From positions 6,374,501 to 6,438,500 of the forward strand of contig JAYKKI010000038.1 of the NCBI GenBank assembly GCA_039881145.1: 64,000 nucleotides of DNA, written 5' to 3'. The notes beneath the pieces were generated by a model. It did no database searches. It was not told where the DNA came from and worked only from the letters and a program-made list of their open reading frames with translations. This DNA comes from Druceiella hillmani (taxonomy: Eukaryota > Arthropoda > Insecta > Lepidoptera > Hepialidae). Both the position numbers and the translations under genes were made by a program. Positions 50,462 to 61,849 of this stretch are shown piece after piece (the stretch's first letter is position 1; each line of letters starts with the position of its first letter).

Positions 50462-50927
50462 CAGAAAATGTAAATTATACGAGATGTATAATTTTGAAAG
50501 TAATTGAACCCAGGGAATATATCTTTTGTTAATAATAATTATTTAGTCTCAAATAATATAATCTGAGCTGAAAGGGTGGTAAGAAATTAATATTTGTTCC
50601 TTATTTATATTATTTCTCATCGTACTGTCATTACTTTCATTAGATTCGATTAATTTAATATTCAAACGACAGATACAATTTTAAACCAATACGATTTCAA
50701 ACTCAAAATAAGAAAATGTCAATTATACGAGATACATTATCTCGAAAGTAAATGGAAGCAGGGTATTATCCTTTGTTCACATAAATTGTTCAGTCTCTAA
50801 TAATAAATGCTGAGCTAAAAATGTAGTAAGAAAATAATATTTCTTCCTTATTTATATTATTTTTCATCGTACTGTCATTACTTTGATCAGATTCGGTTAT
50901 TTTAATACTCAAACTACAACGACAGAT
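50462..50927 (+). repeat. 248-bp tandem duplication
   Basis: Two diverged copies (about 50462-50711 and 50712-50927) share, in order, agaaaatgt, aattatacgagat, gaaagtaa, cagtctc/tagtctc, gagct, cttatttatattattt, catcgtactgtcattacttt and acgacagat. Anchor spacing is 247-253 bases. Just outside, atctcgagttgcgtgaggtg (left) and the related sequence at 50934-50962 (right) suggest that the duplicated unit once extended further. No coding frame is conserved between copies. Confidence 0.85.
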
Positions 50928-51389
50928 TAAACATATCTCGACATTATTGCGTGCAAGGTGAGTATCAAATGCTTCGCTGATTTGTGCGTATTGTATATTT
51001 GCAAAAAATCCTTGCGGGCTGGCGCTTTCGTCGTTCTCAAATCACACCAGAGAATGTATTTCACATAAGCAAACATTATATTGGTATATTTATACCCATA
51101 AATTGTTGAATAGTACAAAAGCCTAAACAGGGTATGAGAATTTAAAGCGATATTAGCGTTTATAAGGGATATCGTAATCACAATATTATGTGTCAATCGA
51201 AATTAAAGGTATATATATAGATGTATATATAAGAGTATTGAGGCTATTGTTGTTATATCTGCTGTGCCATTACTAAACGTTCCGAATTATAATCGATATT
51301 AATTACGAATAGAATACGAATCATCCGAAATGGAAAATCTTCACTCATCCGTTAAACCAAATAGTTCCATAGTTAAACAACTCGATACG

Positions 51390-51640
51390 GCGTGTCGCTA
51401 AGGAAGTTCAGTGACCACGTGGCGTTCCAATTAACGCCACTCTAACGTACTCGAGCTATCTTTATAATGTTTAATTGTTGTAATTAACCGCGTCGGCCGC
51501 TCCCGCGTGACATTGGGCGGTTTTTCGTCGCGTTCTCGAGCGAACGTCAGAACTGTTTGGTAGCAAATTGGTGTGCAATAAACATTTATGTCGGTCGTGA
51601 AGTACCGAGTGCGCGCGCCCGCTTAAATAATTGAGACATG
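51390..51640. promoter_or_regulatory. GC-rich island with palindrome and hairpin
   Basis: CCACGTGG at 51415-51422 overlaps the left arm of a perfect 8-bp hairpin (gtggcgtt 51419-51426, aacgccac 51433-51440). Homeodomain cores TTAATTG (51471-51477) and TAATTAA (51481-51487) follow, then CpG-rich cgcgtcggccgctcccgcg, caataaacatttatgtcgg and gtgcgcgcgcccgc. Among the best enhancer-like blocks in the window. Confidence 0.45.
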
Positions 51641-53204
51641 GTAATTTTACGTTGTAAAACTTTACAGAAAAACTTTACGAAGTAATATCGGAATCAAAAT
51701 AATTGATTCGTTATCTGAAAGAATATTTTTTTATTGTTTTAATGCTGTGAGAATATTATCGAATTATACATCGCGCAAAGGGGCAATGTTTGCTCAGTTT
51801 AAATTGTTTTTCGCTTTTATAATGCTTTACTCTCGCAGCTCTACTTAAACGATACAACAGGCAATTTACAATATATTGGAAATAATATTCACATACGTAC
51901 CTTCGCATTTAAAATATGGCGAAGAGCTGTCTCTTGTTATGGGATCTTCGAGGAACTTCTGCCAGTTTCCTTTAATGTTTCCAACTACTTGCTACTAACC
52001 TTCTATTTGACACAGTGTCAAACGTGGCTTTAAATCTGTTCGGCTAGTGTGTTTGGCAGTGTTCATTTTAACACCATTAACAATTTTTATTAAAACTGAC
52101 CCTTTCTTAAGTATAAATAAATAATTGTGAGTGCTGTAAGATACTCAGTTAAAAAGATCATGTGATTTCGATCGAAATTTTCTAGTCTTGCCAAATAAAA
52201 AATTAAATAAACAAGTCGGTCTATCCTGTATCTGATAAAAAGTTTTTGATTTGCGCAAATTTACAATTATATTTTAATTTTCATCTGGGACTAATGTTAG
52301 TTCATGTATGAAATACTGGTTTAAATTGTAATTTACAGAGAAAATAATTTAGACGTAAACTTAATTTTAATTCCCCGTAAATTATTTGGTTGAAAACCGC
52401 ATTAGAAGTGGCATAGTTTGTTATTTTTATTTTTCAAACGGACTATAAAATGACTCATAATATTTAACTATTTTTACTATGATAATAGAAGGTCAATACT
52501 GAGTATTGAAATCGTAAACTTTAATGTATCAATAAATATGACTGGCGACAAAAACATGCGATCTGGTTAACATAATGTGTTAAGATAAGGAAAGAAATAA
52601 AAATGCTTTTGAAACATTCGTTTGAGAGACACTTAAGCTTGTAATATTAAATGCAAATGCATTATAATTGTTAGAAAAATAATTTAACTTTCATTTGGAA
52701 AGTTTTTAAAATGATATTGATGAAACCAGAGCACGTGTAGTTAAATTATTCATGCATAAGTGATTATCGACTCTTGGCATATTTAAATGTTGCTTAAACG
52801 TGCATATGTGAATATTTTTTATTGTTTATTATTTTAAATTATATTTGAGGCAACATTTATCCCTATCTTTCCACGTAATAACTATTGTATGAAAAATATT
52901 TTTCGCCCAAAAAATAATTATAGGTCGTGTTTAATAACTAACTTAGAAGTGGATTGCGGAAAGGTAAATTTGTTCAAGCAGTTAACAATGACTTAATTAT
53001 GATACTTTCAATGAGCACATCAAACAATTATACCACTATTTTAGAATCTTAGCTAGGGTTCAATATTATCAAAGTATTACAAATGGTCATTTATGTTCCT
53101 TTTAAATCATTCCATATTTTAACAATATGCAAATTGTCATAACAAAAAAGAAAATGGTTTTATTTCCCTTTGCTAATCGAATTAAAGAAAAGAAGATTTT
53201 GGTA
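51641..53204. other. AT-rich noncoding stretch
   Basis: Nothing recognised. Confidence 0.6.
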
Positions 53205-53395
53205 AGTACAGTGCCAGCGATACAACGTGCGTGCACTTTGCGTCGACACTTTCCGTCACTTGTAATGAATTGTGGTTGCTCTCATTTTCAAATAGATTAC
53301 TAGCTCACCATGTTAGCTTGTCTTTAATGAGCTGCCGGCTTCGGGTCAACACGTTTGACGAGTAATAGAGCGGCGCGCCGTTGCAAAATATTGTA
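53205..53395. promoter_or_regulatory. GC-rich island
   Basis: Contains acgtgcgtgcactttgcg, atgagctgccggcttcggg, caacacgtttgacgag and agcggcgcgccgttgc. No frame is maintained. Regulatory role inferred. Confidence 0.3.
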
Positions 53396-54029
53396 TTATG
53401 ATGCATTTAGTTAAACAGTCAGTAAATTATTACAAATTAATTTCAAGTGAAATAATGGCATGACTGTAGATACATTTCTCGGACATACAATTATTATATT
53501 AATTAGAATTGTTCATTATTTGTCTATATTTTTCAAGTGTTTTGTCCATTATTTACCTATATGACATACATTTCTTTCTACAACCGTCTTATTTAAATTT
53601 CTTTAACTAACCTTTTACTTTCCATTTGTTCTCTGTTGCTATTTTAACTAACCTTTTATAATATTATACCTTTGGTACATGTCACATCCTTTGTTAAATT
53701 ACGTTCGTTTGTTGATATTTGTGTAAGAAAGATCGCCTAGTGTATTATATATTTAATTCATATACCGCTCCAAACCATTAAGTGTTCTATAAAATAAAAA
53801 GTACACAAAGTGCCCAAGAAACTACTTAGTCATATCTCAAAAACTACCCAACTCCTGAATACATATATGGAAGTTAATGTAAATAAACATTTTCAGACAT
53901 CTGGTTAAAAGTAAGATATATTGAAAGAATAAATATTATTCTTTCTCTTGTATGAAAGAATCATTCACCCTTTAATATTTTCCTGAATTCTTTTATAGGC
54001 ACCGTAAATTTAAGTCAGGTTTGGAATCG

Positions 54030-54265
54030 TTTTTTTTTTATTTGAAATGATTTCTTGAAAGTGCTGACACTAAACATTGTAAACAGTATCGTTCCTAAAC
54101 GGCCTGAGCTCGGGTGCGACGGAGCGCTGACATTGAAAGCTGCATTCTTCTTGCGGCTGATCTAGGCGCGATCATCCCGCGACGCGTCTCAAGGCGATGC
54201 ACTTCACGACTCGAGATACTTCTTGTATGCGTCGTGTAATCGCTGTCGTGAGAATCGCATCCTGT
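54030..54265 (-). mobile_element. A-tailed retro-insertion, copy B
   Basis: A GC-rich body on the minus strand ends in aatcatttcaaataaaaaaa at its left border, the same 3' end as the insertion at 43446. The bodies are otherwise hard to align by eye, so they may be different lengths or families sharing only a tail. Note ggcgcgatcatcccgcgacg and gagctcgggtgcgacggagc in the plus-strand reading. Confidence 0.4.
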
Positions 54266-54312
54266 TGCGTTTTTAGTTATTAGAAGGCAGATATCTGTGA
54301 TGCGGTTGTCGT

Positions 54313-54488
54313 ATATTTATGCACTTTAATTTGTACAATTGATACATACTGCGGACTTATTTCTACGGGAGCAATTCTTACAGACAACAAGAATACTAGT
54401 CCAGGAACCCCGTTCTACGAGCGATCGGTAATCGAACCCGGGTCTTCGCAGCCTTGTGATCAACTCGACACACCACGACGACGACGTG
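54313..54488 (-). mobile_element. tRNA-derived SINE, copy 2
   Basis: Minus-strand reading: head cgtcgtcgtcgtggtgtgtc, A-box-like gagttgatcacaaggc, B-box gggttcgattaccg (core 54429-54441), body gctcgtagaacggggttcct and ggactagt, 3' end agtatgtatcaattgtac. It matches the copy at 30488-30688 throughout but is shorter between the A and B boxes. It abuts a TA microsatellite on its 5' side. Confidence 0.8.
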
Positions 54489-54490
54489 TG

Positions 54491-54504
54491 TATGTACATA
54501 CATA

Positions 54505-54548
<44 letters not shown>
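54491..54548 (+). repeat. (TA)n microsatellite
   Basis: tatgtacatacatatgtaca leads into a pure TA run that ends at 54548. Confidence 0.95.
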
Positions 54549-54550
<2 letters not shown>

Positions 54551-55234
54551 TTTTTTGGCTTAATGGAAAGGTTTATATAAAAATAAAATAAGTTCATCAA
54601 TCATCCACTTTCTTCACGTTATCAAACTTGAAAAACTAAGTATAATATTAATTTCCATAATACCTTTGCCGCAAAATTCCTGCGATAAAATAATGTCTTC
54701 ATGATTGTAAATCTTAGTTTGTGCGTTTGGTTAATTACCGTGCATTGAATGCAACATTGGTTACATGGTGAGTTATTTCGTCATGATGTTGACAATTGCG
54801 GTGTTCATTTATTTACTTATTTGTAAATATCAATTTGTAATATTATTAACAAAATATATAATATTGGTTTAGGTGCCCAAATTATTTTCGCCTTCATACT
54901 TGTATTCCATTTAACGAAACACACTTCATCAAATGGAGTACTTACTTACTATAGGCACTTTTCGGTGCAACCTTCAATTCCCATGAATTTTGTTTTATGG
55001 CTTCGGTCGACTTAAAACATCTTGAACCAAATAGTAACTCAAGTTTGAGGAACAAGTGTTTACTTAACATATACGTTAGCTAATGCACGACAATAAAAGT
55101 TACCACAAAGTTTGTTTAAAAATCGACTTGCTGTATCGAACACGCGTTATTTTTGCCATAATTAATTCTAATTCCTTAACGTTTACATTATTCATAAAGT
55201 AACATTATACAACGTAGGACTGATCGTATTTTGA

Positions 55235-55335
55235 AGTTATCCATCAGTGTCGCGCGAGACATTAAACGGTCGACTTGGTTACTTGGAGCGACGTGACTAT
55301 GCGGTTCGGGTACATTACGCTGATCGCATTATCAC
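55235..55335. promoter_or_regulatory. Small GC-rich island
   Basis: Contains agtgtcgcgcgagacattaa, acggtcgacttgg and gagcgacgtgactatgcggt. Regulatory role inferred. Confidence 0.25.
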
Positions 55336-55523
55336 TATTGGCACATATTTTTTGTAAAAAAATTGCCAAATTGTGCCATTTTTTTGTCAGTTTTTTGTTA
55401 TTGCTAAAAAATAAGCTTATAAAGTTATAAACTTGATTTAGATTTTATTTTGTGCTATGATAAGTTTCTTCCTACCTCAAAGACATCTTTTTCCTGTTAT
55501 TATTCTGCTGTTATTTTGGATAG

Positions 55524-55560
55524 ATGATATTTTGTCACTATGGAAGTGACAAAATATCAT
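55524..55560. repeat. Perfect 16-bp hairpin
   Basis: atgatattttgtcact (55524-55539) and agtgacaaaatatcat (55545-55560) are exact reverse complements around a 5-base loop. Confidence 0.92.
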
Positions 55561-55639
55561 TTGAGAGCCATATATTTGACCTTTTATGTTAACTTTTGTT
55601 CGATAATACAATTAATATTGAAATATAGACTTAATATAG

Positions 55640-57170
55640 GTAAATTTCATGGCATGTAACGGCTAACCGAAAAAGTTAATAAAAAAAGAGCATTTAGCGG
55701 GGAAGTGTCCTGATAGAAGATTGTGAAAAATAATCCAAAAAAATATGCAAATAAAAGAAAAATAATTATCATAACCGCGCAAGTAGCAAACACCGCAAAG
55801 AAAGATATAAGATTATAAAAAAATAAGCAGATAAATATACTTAAAACAAAAATTACGAGTTATATGAAGAGACTTTTAAGATTAAAGGAGACTCAAAAAC
55901 ATACAAACAAAAACTAAAACGAACGGAATATTTAATTCTTCAAGTTTAAGACATATGGTTAAAAAAGCATATATGAAGAGGTTATCCACAAAAGTTAAGG
56001 AAAACTGTTCTAAATTCCCTATAGACAAAGAAAACAGTATTTTTAGAAAAATTATAAAAGAGAGTTGGAATCGAAAGATTACAGAAAATCGGAAAATTAA
56101 AATTCATAGACACAAAAAAGGACATTAGAAAAGATTATATCATTTTAATGAATGAAATCATCAAGTTTTTGGAAAATTATTCTTAAGTTTCATAAAATTA
56201 TTCAGTAAGGAAGGAAGAGTAGACATATAAAGGTACCTTTGCTGGGGGAGCAATTTACTGAACATATAAAGGTACCAAGAGTAGACATATAAAGGTACCT
56301 TTGCTGGGGGAGCAATTTACTGAACATAACAAGAGTAGACATATAAAGGTATCTTTGCTGGGGGAGCAATTTACTGGACATAGTGGTAATTTACACAAAT
56401 CTTTCATGAAAGAAATTTTGAACATATTGCTTTACTCCCTTTTTCTCCGGTTTCAGATCATTTTGGTACATTATATTTGTTTTTGTGTAATTCATTTAAT
56501 ATATTTTTTTGTGCGTTTTATTTCTCAAAGATAATATCTATGGCAAGTCATCAAAATATTTTTAATGTAAGGGAAATGTGAGATACATCTTTCTAGAGAA
56601 TGGCAGAGGTGCAGAAATACATGTCTTAAATTTAAAGAGATTAACAACTCAATTACAATTACGCATAAAATAGACTGCAATAAATAACGGAATTGAAATC
56701 TGTCTATTCTGAGATTCGAGTGAGTAAATGAATCTTTATACAATGGCGGTATACAAAAAGGGAGACAGCATCTAAACCAAAGACTACAAGTTAATACGAT
56801 AGGACAAGAATATTATGTAACCCTATTATTTAGGCTTACCGTCTAAAACGCCATATCAGGTTAAAGCTATGTTCTATTTCTTGGCGAATTATTTAAAGGA
56901 TTGTATCAAATTTAACGAACAGTATACGGAATAACAATGAATATACACAAAGAAAAACTTAAGAACGGCGATTTCATATTGGTTGAACTATTATTGAAAA
57001 CCACTGAAAACAACTTTGTAAGAATTGAAGTAGGTGAAGAAAAAGAAGTCAATTATTGTGATCGGATAATAAGCCTAAGTAGAAAAAGTTTTAAAAGTTT
57101 TGAGAATGGTGTTTTATTCATTGCATGGGGTCAGATTGTGGAAGTATCTATAATTATCTATACGTAAAAA
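55640..57170 (+). mobile_element. Possible heavily decayed retroelement
   Basis: A-rich sequence with translated snippets such as IFRKIIKESWNRK (near 56040) and, after the three-copy repeat, AVYKKGDS followed by KDYKLI (near 56745). The latter loosely resembles the KKGD...NYRPI block of non-LTR reverse transcriptases. Every frame is interrupted by stops. The 76-codon frame at 56937-57167 (KLKNGDFILVELLLK) is not recognised. The evidence is weak, and ordinary AT-rich DNA is the alternative. Confidence 0.25.
56215..56382 (+). repeat. Three-copy ~54-bp tandem repeat
   Basis: Units start aagagtagacatataaagg at 56215, 56277 and 56331 and continue with tttgctgggggagcaattta. The first two starts are 62 bases apart because ataaaggtacc is repeated between them; the next two are 54 apart. 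The copies are nearly identical, which suggests recent expansion. Each unit holds tataaaggtacc/tc and a G5 run. Confidence 0.92.
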
Positions 57171-57228
57171 CTAAAGTTTTTACATACGTACTATTAGTCA
57201 TGACGTAATATGTACGTACGCGTAAGAC

Positions 57229-57229
57229 A

Positions 57230-57270
<41 letters not shown>

Positions 57271-57300
57271 GTGTGAGTGTGTGTGTGTGTGTATATGCAT
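57229..57300 (+). repeat. Compound (AT)n(GT)n microsatellite
   Basis: AT run, then acatgtgtgagtg, then a GT run ending in gtatatgcat. Confidence 0.94.
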
Positions 57301-59254
57301 ATAATGCTAATTATTGCACTATGGTGACCCTTCATACGTAATGTACACAAAGAACCTTGCAAACTGTACAGCTCTATTTGCTTGTATTATTTTCGTTATA
57401 CAAACTGTAAATGGTAAATTGGTTCAAGTTTTAAATACATCACTCGGCAGTGTCACGTAACAAAACTATTATTCAATACTATTATAGTTTATATACGATT
57501 CTTTTCGTAAGAACTTTCTTTTTATGGCAAAGTTACATGTAATAATACAATTCAAAACATATGAAGACTCGAGATATGATTTGAATACCGTATTCTAATA
57601 TTCATTGTGATATGTAGTACCTCATTTACTTCTACTAACTTGTAACTTAATCTATGTAGTAGCCTATTTTATTTTTAAGTCAGCTATATTTTTATCGACA
57701 AAGAAATCAGGTAAAAGTAGTTTCAGTTGCTAGGTCGCGGTGAACAAAGAGATTTAATCGTATAAATAATGTAAAACATTTATAGTTACATTAAAAATAA
57801 TGTATGTATAAGGCAGAACAAATATCAATATGTATGAGAGTTATCTAATGTTATTTCAGTATTGTTATATCAGTCAATTCGGTTAAGCTATTAATTATTC
57901 GTGTCAATTAAGTTATTCATTATTTCCTATAAGGATCCTTAAAAACAGTATAGATGTTCAAAATTATAAGATTATTAGCATTAATGCAATCAATGGCACA
58001 TTACGCTGTGATATACTTTTAGATGATCAAAAATGTATATCATTCTTAATGTTGAATAATTAATAAATAGTTAAAAAAATAACAAAAAGCATGAAATAAA
58101 TCAGTTAAAAGGCACTATTTATAGAGAACATGCTCCCGTATTAATCTTCATGGAGAAGCGGTGAATTTAATGTAAAGATTTATAGAAACCTTCGAAAATG
58201 GCGCCTACATTACTACATATACTACATATATAGAAATTATAAGAATGGTAATTACCCTAGATAAATCTGGATTTGAATCAATCTGACTTATCTAAAAAAG
58301 TTATTACACAAAACTACTTAAAAAATTGACAAAAAATATTCTCGTGTATGTCAAGAGTTTCCAAAAATGCTGTATACAATTGTGGGTGTGAATAAATCGA
58401 GCATCCACTGTATAGTTCGGTCTTAACTGAATATAGGACTGAATTTGAATATAGGTATTTATTCAAATTTATAGAAAAGCCTTTAAGAAAAGATTAAAAA
58501 AATGGATTAATAAACAAATTTACAGCGAGAGACTATAATATTTTTGTCAAGGTTTGATAGCAAATAACAATAATATTATTAAAAAAGGATAATTTAATTA
58601 CATATAAAATATGACAAAAATTAATACGTATACATTTCCGTTTTACTCCTGTATCGAAAATTGATGGAATTTTACCACTTATACTTAGTTTACTTTATTA
58701 ATTTCCTTGCAACTATTAATGAATCTTTCAACACGTGCAACAGCGAAGAGCCAGGAAATAATATAACACAGAAACATAATGGATGTATCAGGAAAAAGAA
58801 AATTAAAGTCAATGAGATTTCACCCTATGATATTTGCACTAATGTTTGCGTAAGAAATATTATTCAGAGTATTCATGTAAAGGGGCAATAATAAAGGAAA
58901 ATTTTGAGAATACTTAATAAAATTGGTTTATTCTAGAACTGATATGTTGGTTGAATAACTTTATATTTAATTTAATTAATCATTAATTTTACAAAAACAA
59001 TTTTTGGTAATTAAGGATTAATATGTTTCAGAGCGTTTAGCGGGTAAACATTATATAAAATAACATTTTACCTATAAACATCAATATTATACTCTGTGGC
59101 ATTTAATGAATATAAACTTACCAATTTGATTAGTAACTAAGAGTTTGGTGAAGGTAACCTGGACACTAAATTTTTGCAGGCTAGATCAATTACCCAATTG
59201 ATGTTTTAAGACTTGAATTGCCTACCTAGATAAGACACATGCAAATAGCTGTTG
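57301..59254. other. AT-rich noncoding stretch
   Basis: No gene recognised. The 58661-58891 open frame has no known motif. Confidence 0.55.
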
Positions 59255-59655
59255 TCTGAAACGCGACATACTTTATTAGTCACATGTCTATTTCTTTCAC
59301 CGATCGGCAATGCCTGTCAGTCGCAAAATCTTAATCTCTGCGTTGTAACAACTGTATCGAGAGTAGTCGCGTACGCCCGCACACATACAAATCGTACCAT
59401 TGCAAAACACGCCGATGTTGTCGAGCTGATGTTTATCGAATTAGTATTTTTATTTCATTAAACAAAACACATAAGCACCAGTGACAAGGATGAGACGGTC
59501 CATTACCGCAAGTCGACTTCCTTGACTCGTTTTTTATTTCATTTTCCACGTAAACACATAAATTTCGTGGACAACGGCTTATGTAAAGTGTCAATTAATT
59601 ACGCATCTCACTCGGCGGGTAGAGACTGCCGGATGGCTGGCTGCCGAAAAGAAAT
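59255..59655. promoter_or_regulatory. Long moderately GC-rich island
   Basis: Contains accgatcggcaatgcctgtc, gagtagtcgcgtacgcccgc and acgccgatgttgtcgagctg. A stem ccacg (59546-59550) / cgtgg (59566-59570) encloses taaacacataaattt, a posterior-Hox-like site, followed by caattaattacgcatc and ctcggcgggtagagactgcc. aacacataa occurs twice (near 59465 and 59552). The 69-codon frame 59252-59461 has no known motif. Confidence 0.35.
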
Positions 59656-59935
59656 CGTGATGGTGTTAATTTTGATATAATTGTTTAGTATTACCATTTC
59701 GTATTATAATGTATTTTGCCTTTTATAGTTTTAGAGATATTACGCGCTCGCAATGAACTATTTTAAGATCGTTTCAAGCAAAACATTTAGTGCAGAAAGA
59801 CCTTCAAGATTTTTGAATCTCATGTGATTAGAGCAGAATTAAAAACATTTTTCGAACTGAAATAATCAGTTTAAAATTTAATTTAGTAAATTATGTTACT
59901 TAATTATTAATAACTCATCAAGGTTTAAACAAATT

Positions 59936-60058
<123 letters not shown>

Positions 60059-60309
60059 TTGATAAGAATCGCTGATTGCCATACATAAAAAAACAAAATG
60101 TTAATAAAGCTGTTATTTACTAGTAGAAAATGTTTTAACAGTAACTGAGATAGGATGTAGTATTTATATTAACATTTATAAAACGATTGGTAATTTTAAA
60201 GTCTAGATCGACATAAATAAATGAAATATTTAATGGAAATAAAAAAATATTTAAAACTTTGTCAGATAAGTTAAACTGAGTGGCACTAGGAATGTGACAA
60301 TATAGTTGA

Positions 60310-60535
60310 AGAATGTGGCCAGTCGATGCTAGCATCGTTAAGCGATACGTCGAGAGGGGACCCGCTTTCACTTTTCACCTCAAGTCATCTGCTCGTCGGC
60401 CTTTTGACCGGAGCGCATTTTATTGTTTTACAATCGGACGCACACCTGCCTCCGAAATTAAATATTTACGCACGAAACAAGTTTTGAGGTGCTGGTTTTT
60501 TCCGTTACACTCGCGACCTTGAGCAGAAGATATTT
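60310..60535. promoter_or_regulatory. GC-rich island with 14-bp palindrome
   Basis: Perfect palindrome CGATGCTAGCATCG at 60324-60337, followed by aagcgatacgtcgagagggg, catttgtcgg-like and ccttttgaccggagcgc segments, and gcattttattgttttacaat (60414-60433), a Caudal/Abd-B-type motif. Open frames 60313-60522 (plus) and 60135-60371 (minus) lack domains. Confidence 0.4.
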
Positions 60536-60594
60536 AAGTAAAAATTTCAAGTAAGGGTGACAGATTACAAAAATAGTTCAAACTAATTGCAGGG

Positions 60595-60680
60595 TGAGTT
60601 ATTGACGTCGCTTTGTTTTTCTCTAGAGTGAAGTGAATTAACGAAGCGAGGTCTTTACGACTACGCCCCGTCTCGTTTAT
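60595..60680. promoter_or_regulatory. Small island
   Basis: Contains ttattgacgtcgctttg with a CREB/ATF-type GACGTC, and gaagcgaggtc. Weak case. Confidence 0.2.
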
Positions 60681-61393
60681 TATATGAGAAGAGTTTTTTC
60701 CATCTCAGCTAAGCAACGTAAACGCAAGAAGTAGCACGTAGGCAAACAAACATAACAGAATTCAAGACCAAATTCAAGACCTCTCATAAATCTTGCTAAC
60801 AGGCGTGTAGTAAAATAATCATTCTATTCAAAAATGTCTGATTCTATTCTATTCACAACAAATAATTACATTGCGATCTATTACTGGTAACATTTAGATA
60901 CCGAGTTATCAAATAAATCAGAAACAAAATAATAGGTGTAAATCAACTTAACGAAGACTTTCGTGTAACGCCATTATAATTGTCGTAAATTTAAGCCAAA
61001 TCGCAGTAAAATTTCTCTTCACACATTTTAAACCCGAGGGCTTGGTTTTATTGTCCAAATGTTAGTAATTGAATTTCAAGTTTTTTGAAAATAATTATAC
61101 AGTTTTATATATATCTTAAAAATTATCTTAGTGAAAGCTTAATTCAAATGAATATAGTATTTTTTTTGTAATACTCTAATGAACAGATAAATAAAAAGAG
61201 CCAGAAATACGCAATGTTCTTCAGAAAATATTAAAAAAAGGACAAAGGTAATGATTATTGCAGCAAAAGTTGCATTCAAGTCGGTGGAGCATTTCCGCTT
61301 GATGCCGAAACAAATGGACAGGTAGAGCGATAGCAAAATTTATAAGAAAACCTTCATTTTATATCAATAAAAGCCTAATCTTCAATAATTTTT

Positions 61394-61530
61394 TCACCGA
61401 CTTCGGTAAAGGAAGAGGTAAAGGATTCGACTAAATTTCCTTTTTTTGTATGTTACATAATGTCTCCGGAAATTTGGATAATTCTTTTTTATTTGGAAGG
61501 GTATACTCCCAGTGATAGCACAGGTGCCTC
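61394..61530 (+). mobile_element. ACCGACTTC-type dispersed repeat
   Basis: tcaccgacttcggtaaagga, agaggtaaaggattcgact, tttttttgtatgttacataa and ttcttttttatttggaaggg occur in the order I know from a repeat very common in lepidopteran DNA (accgacttc, ggaggagg, attcgactg, atgtttgttacc, attctttttttatttgaaag). The match is imperfect, so this is an old copy. A 130-codon antisense frame (61431-61823) crosses it and is not a gene. Confidence 0.6.
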
Positions 61531-61849
61531 GATCGAGTTTGGATGATATAGGTCTTATGATATTCTAATAAGATACGACTAAGAGCGATATAAATTTGCT
61601 CTTTACCAATACAATAATAGAACCGAAAGGTAGTAACAAGAATTCTTTGTAAAGAGATGTACTCTCGAGTTTTGTACTCATTTGACTTGTTTGGACGTAA
61701 CAAAAAATAACAAAGTAAATAAGTAGGTAAATACACCAAATAATTTAATCTGAAAAGTATAATATTACACAGCATTATAATATTATACGGGCACATAAAA
61801 TATAATTTCAACGTTTGATCCATAAATGCCCATTCTGCTGGTATACTGT

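Noticed and set aside
61431..61823. Longest open frame in the window (130 codons, minus)
   Set aside because: It crosses the antisense of a dispersed repeat and its peptide is an AT-driven mix of Leu, Tyr, Ile and Lys without a motif.
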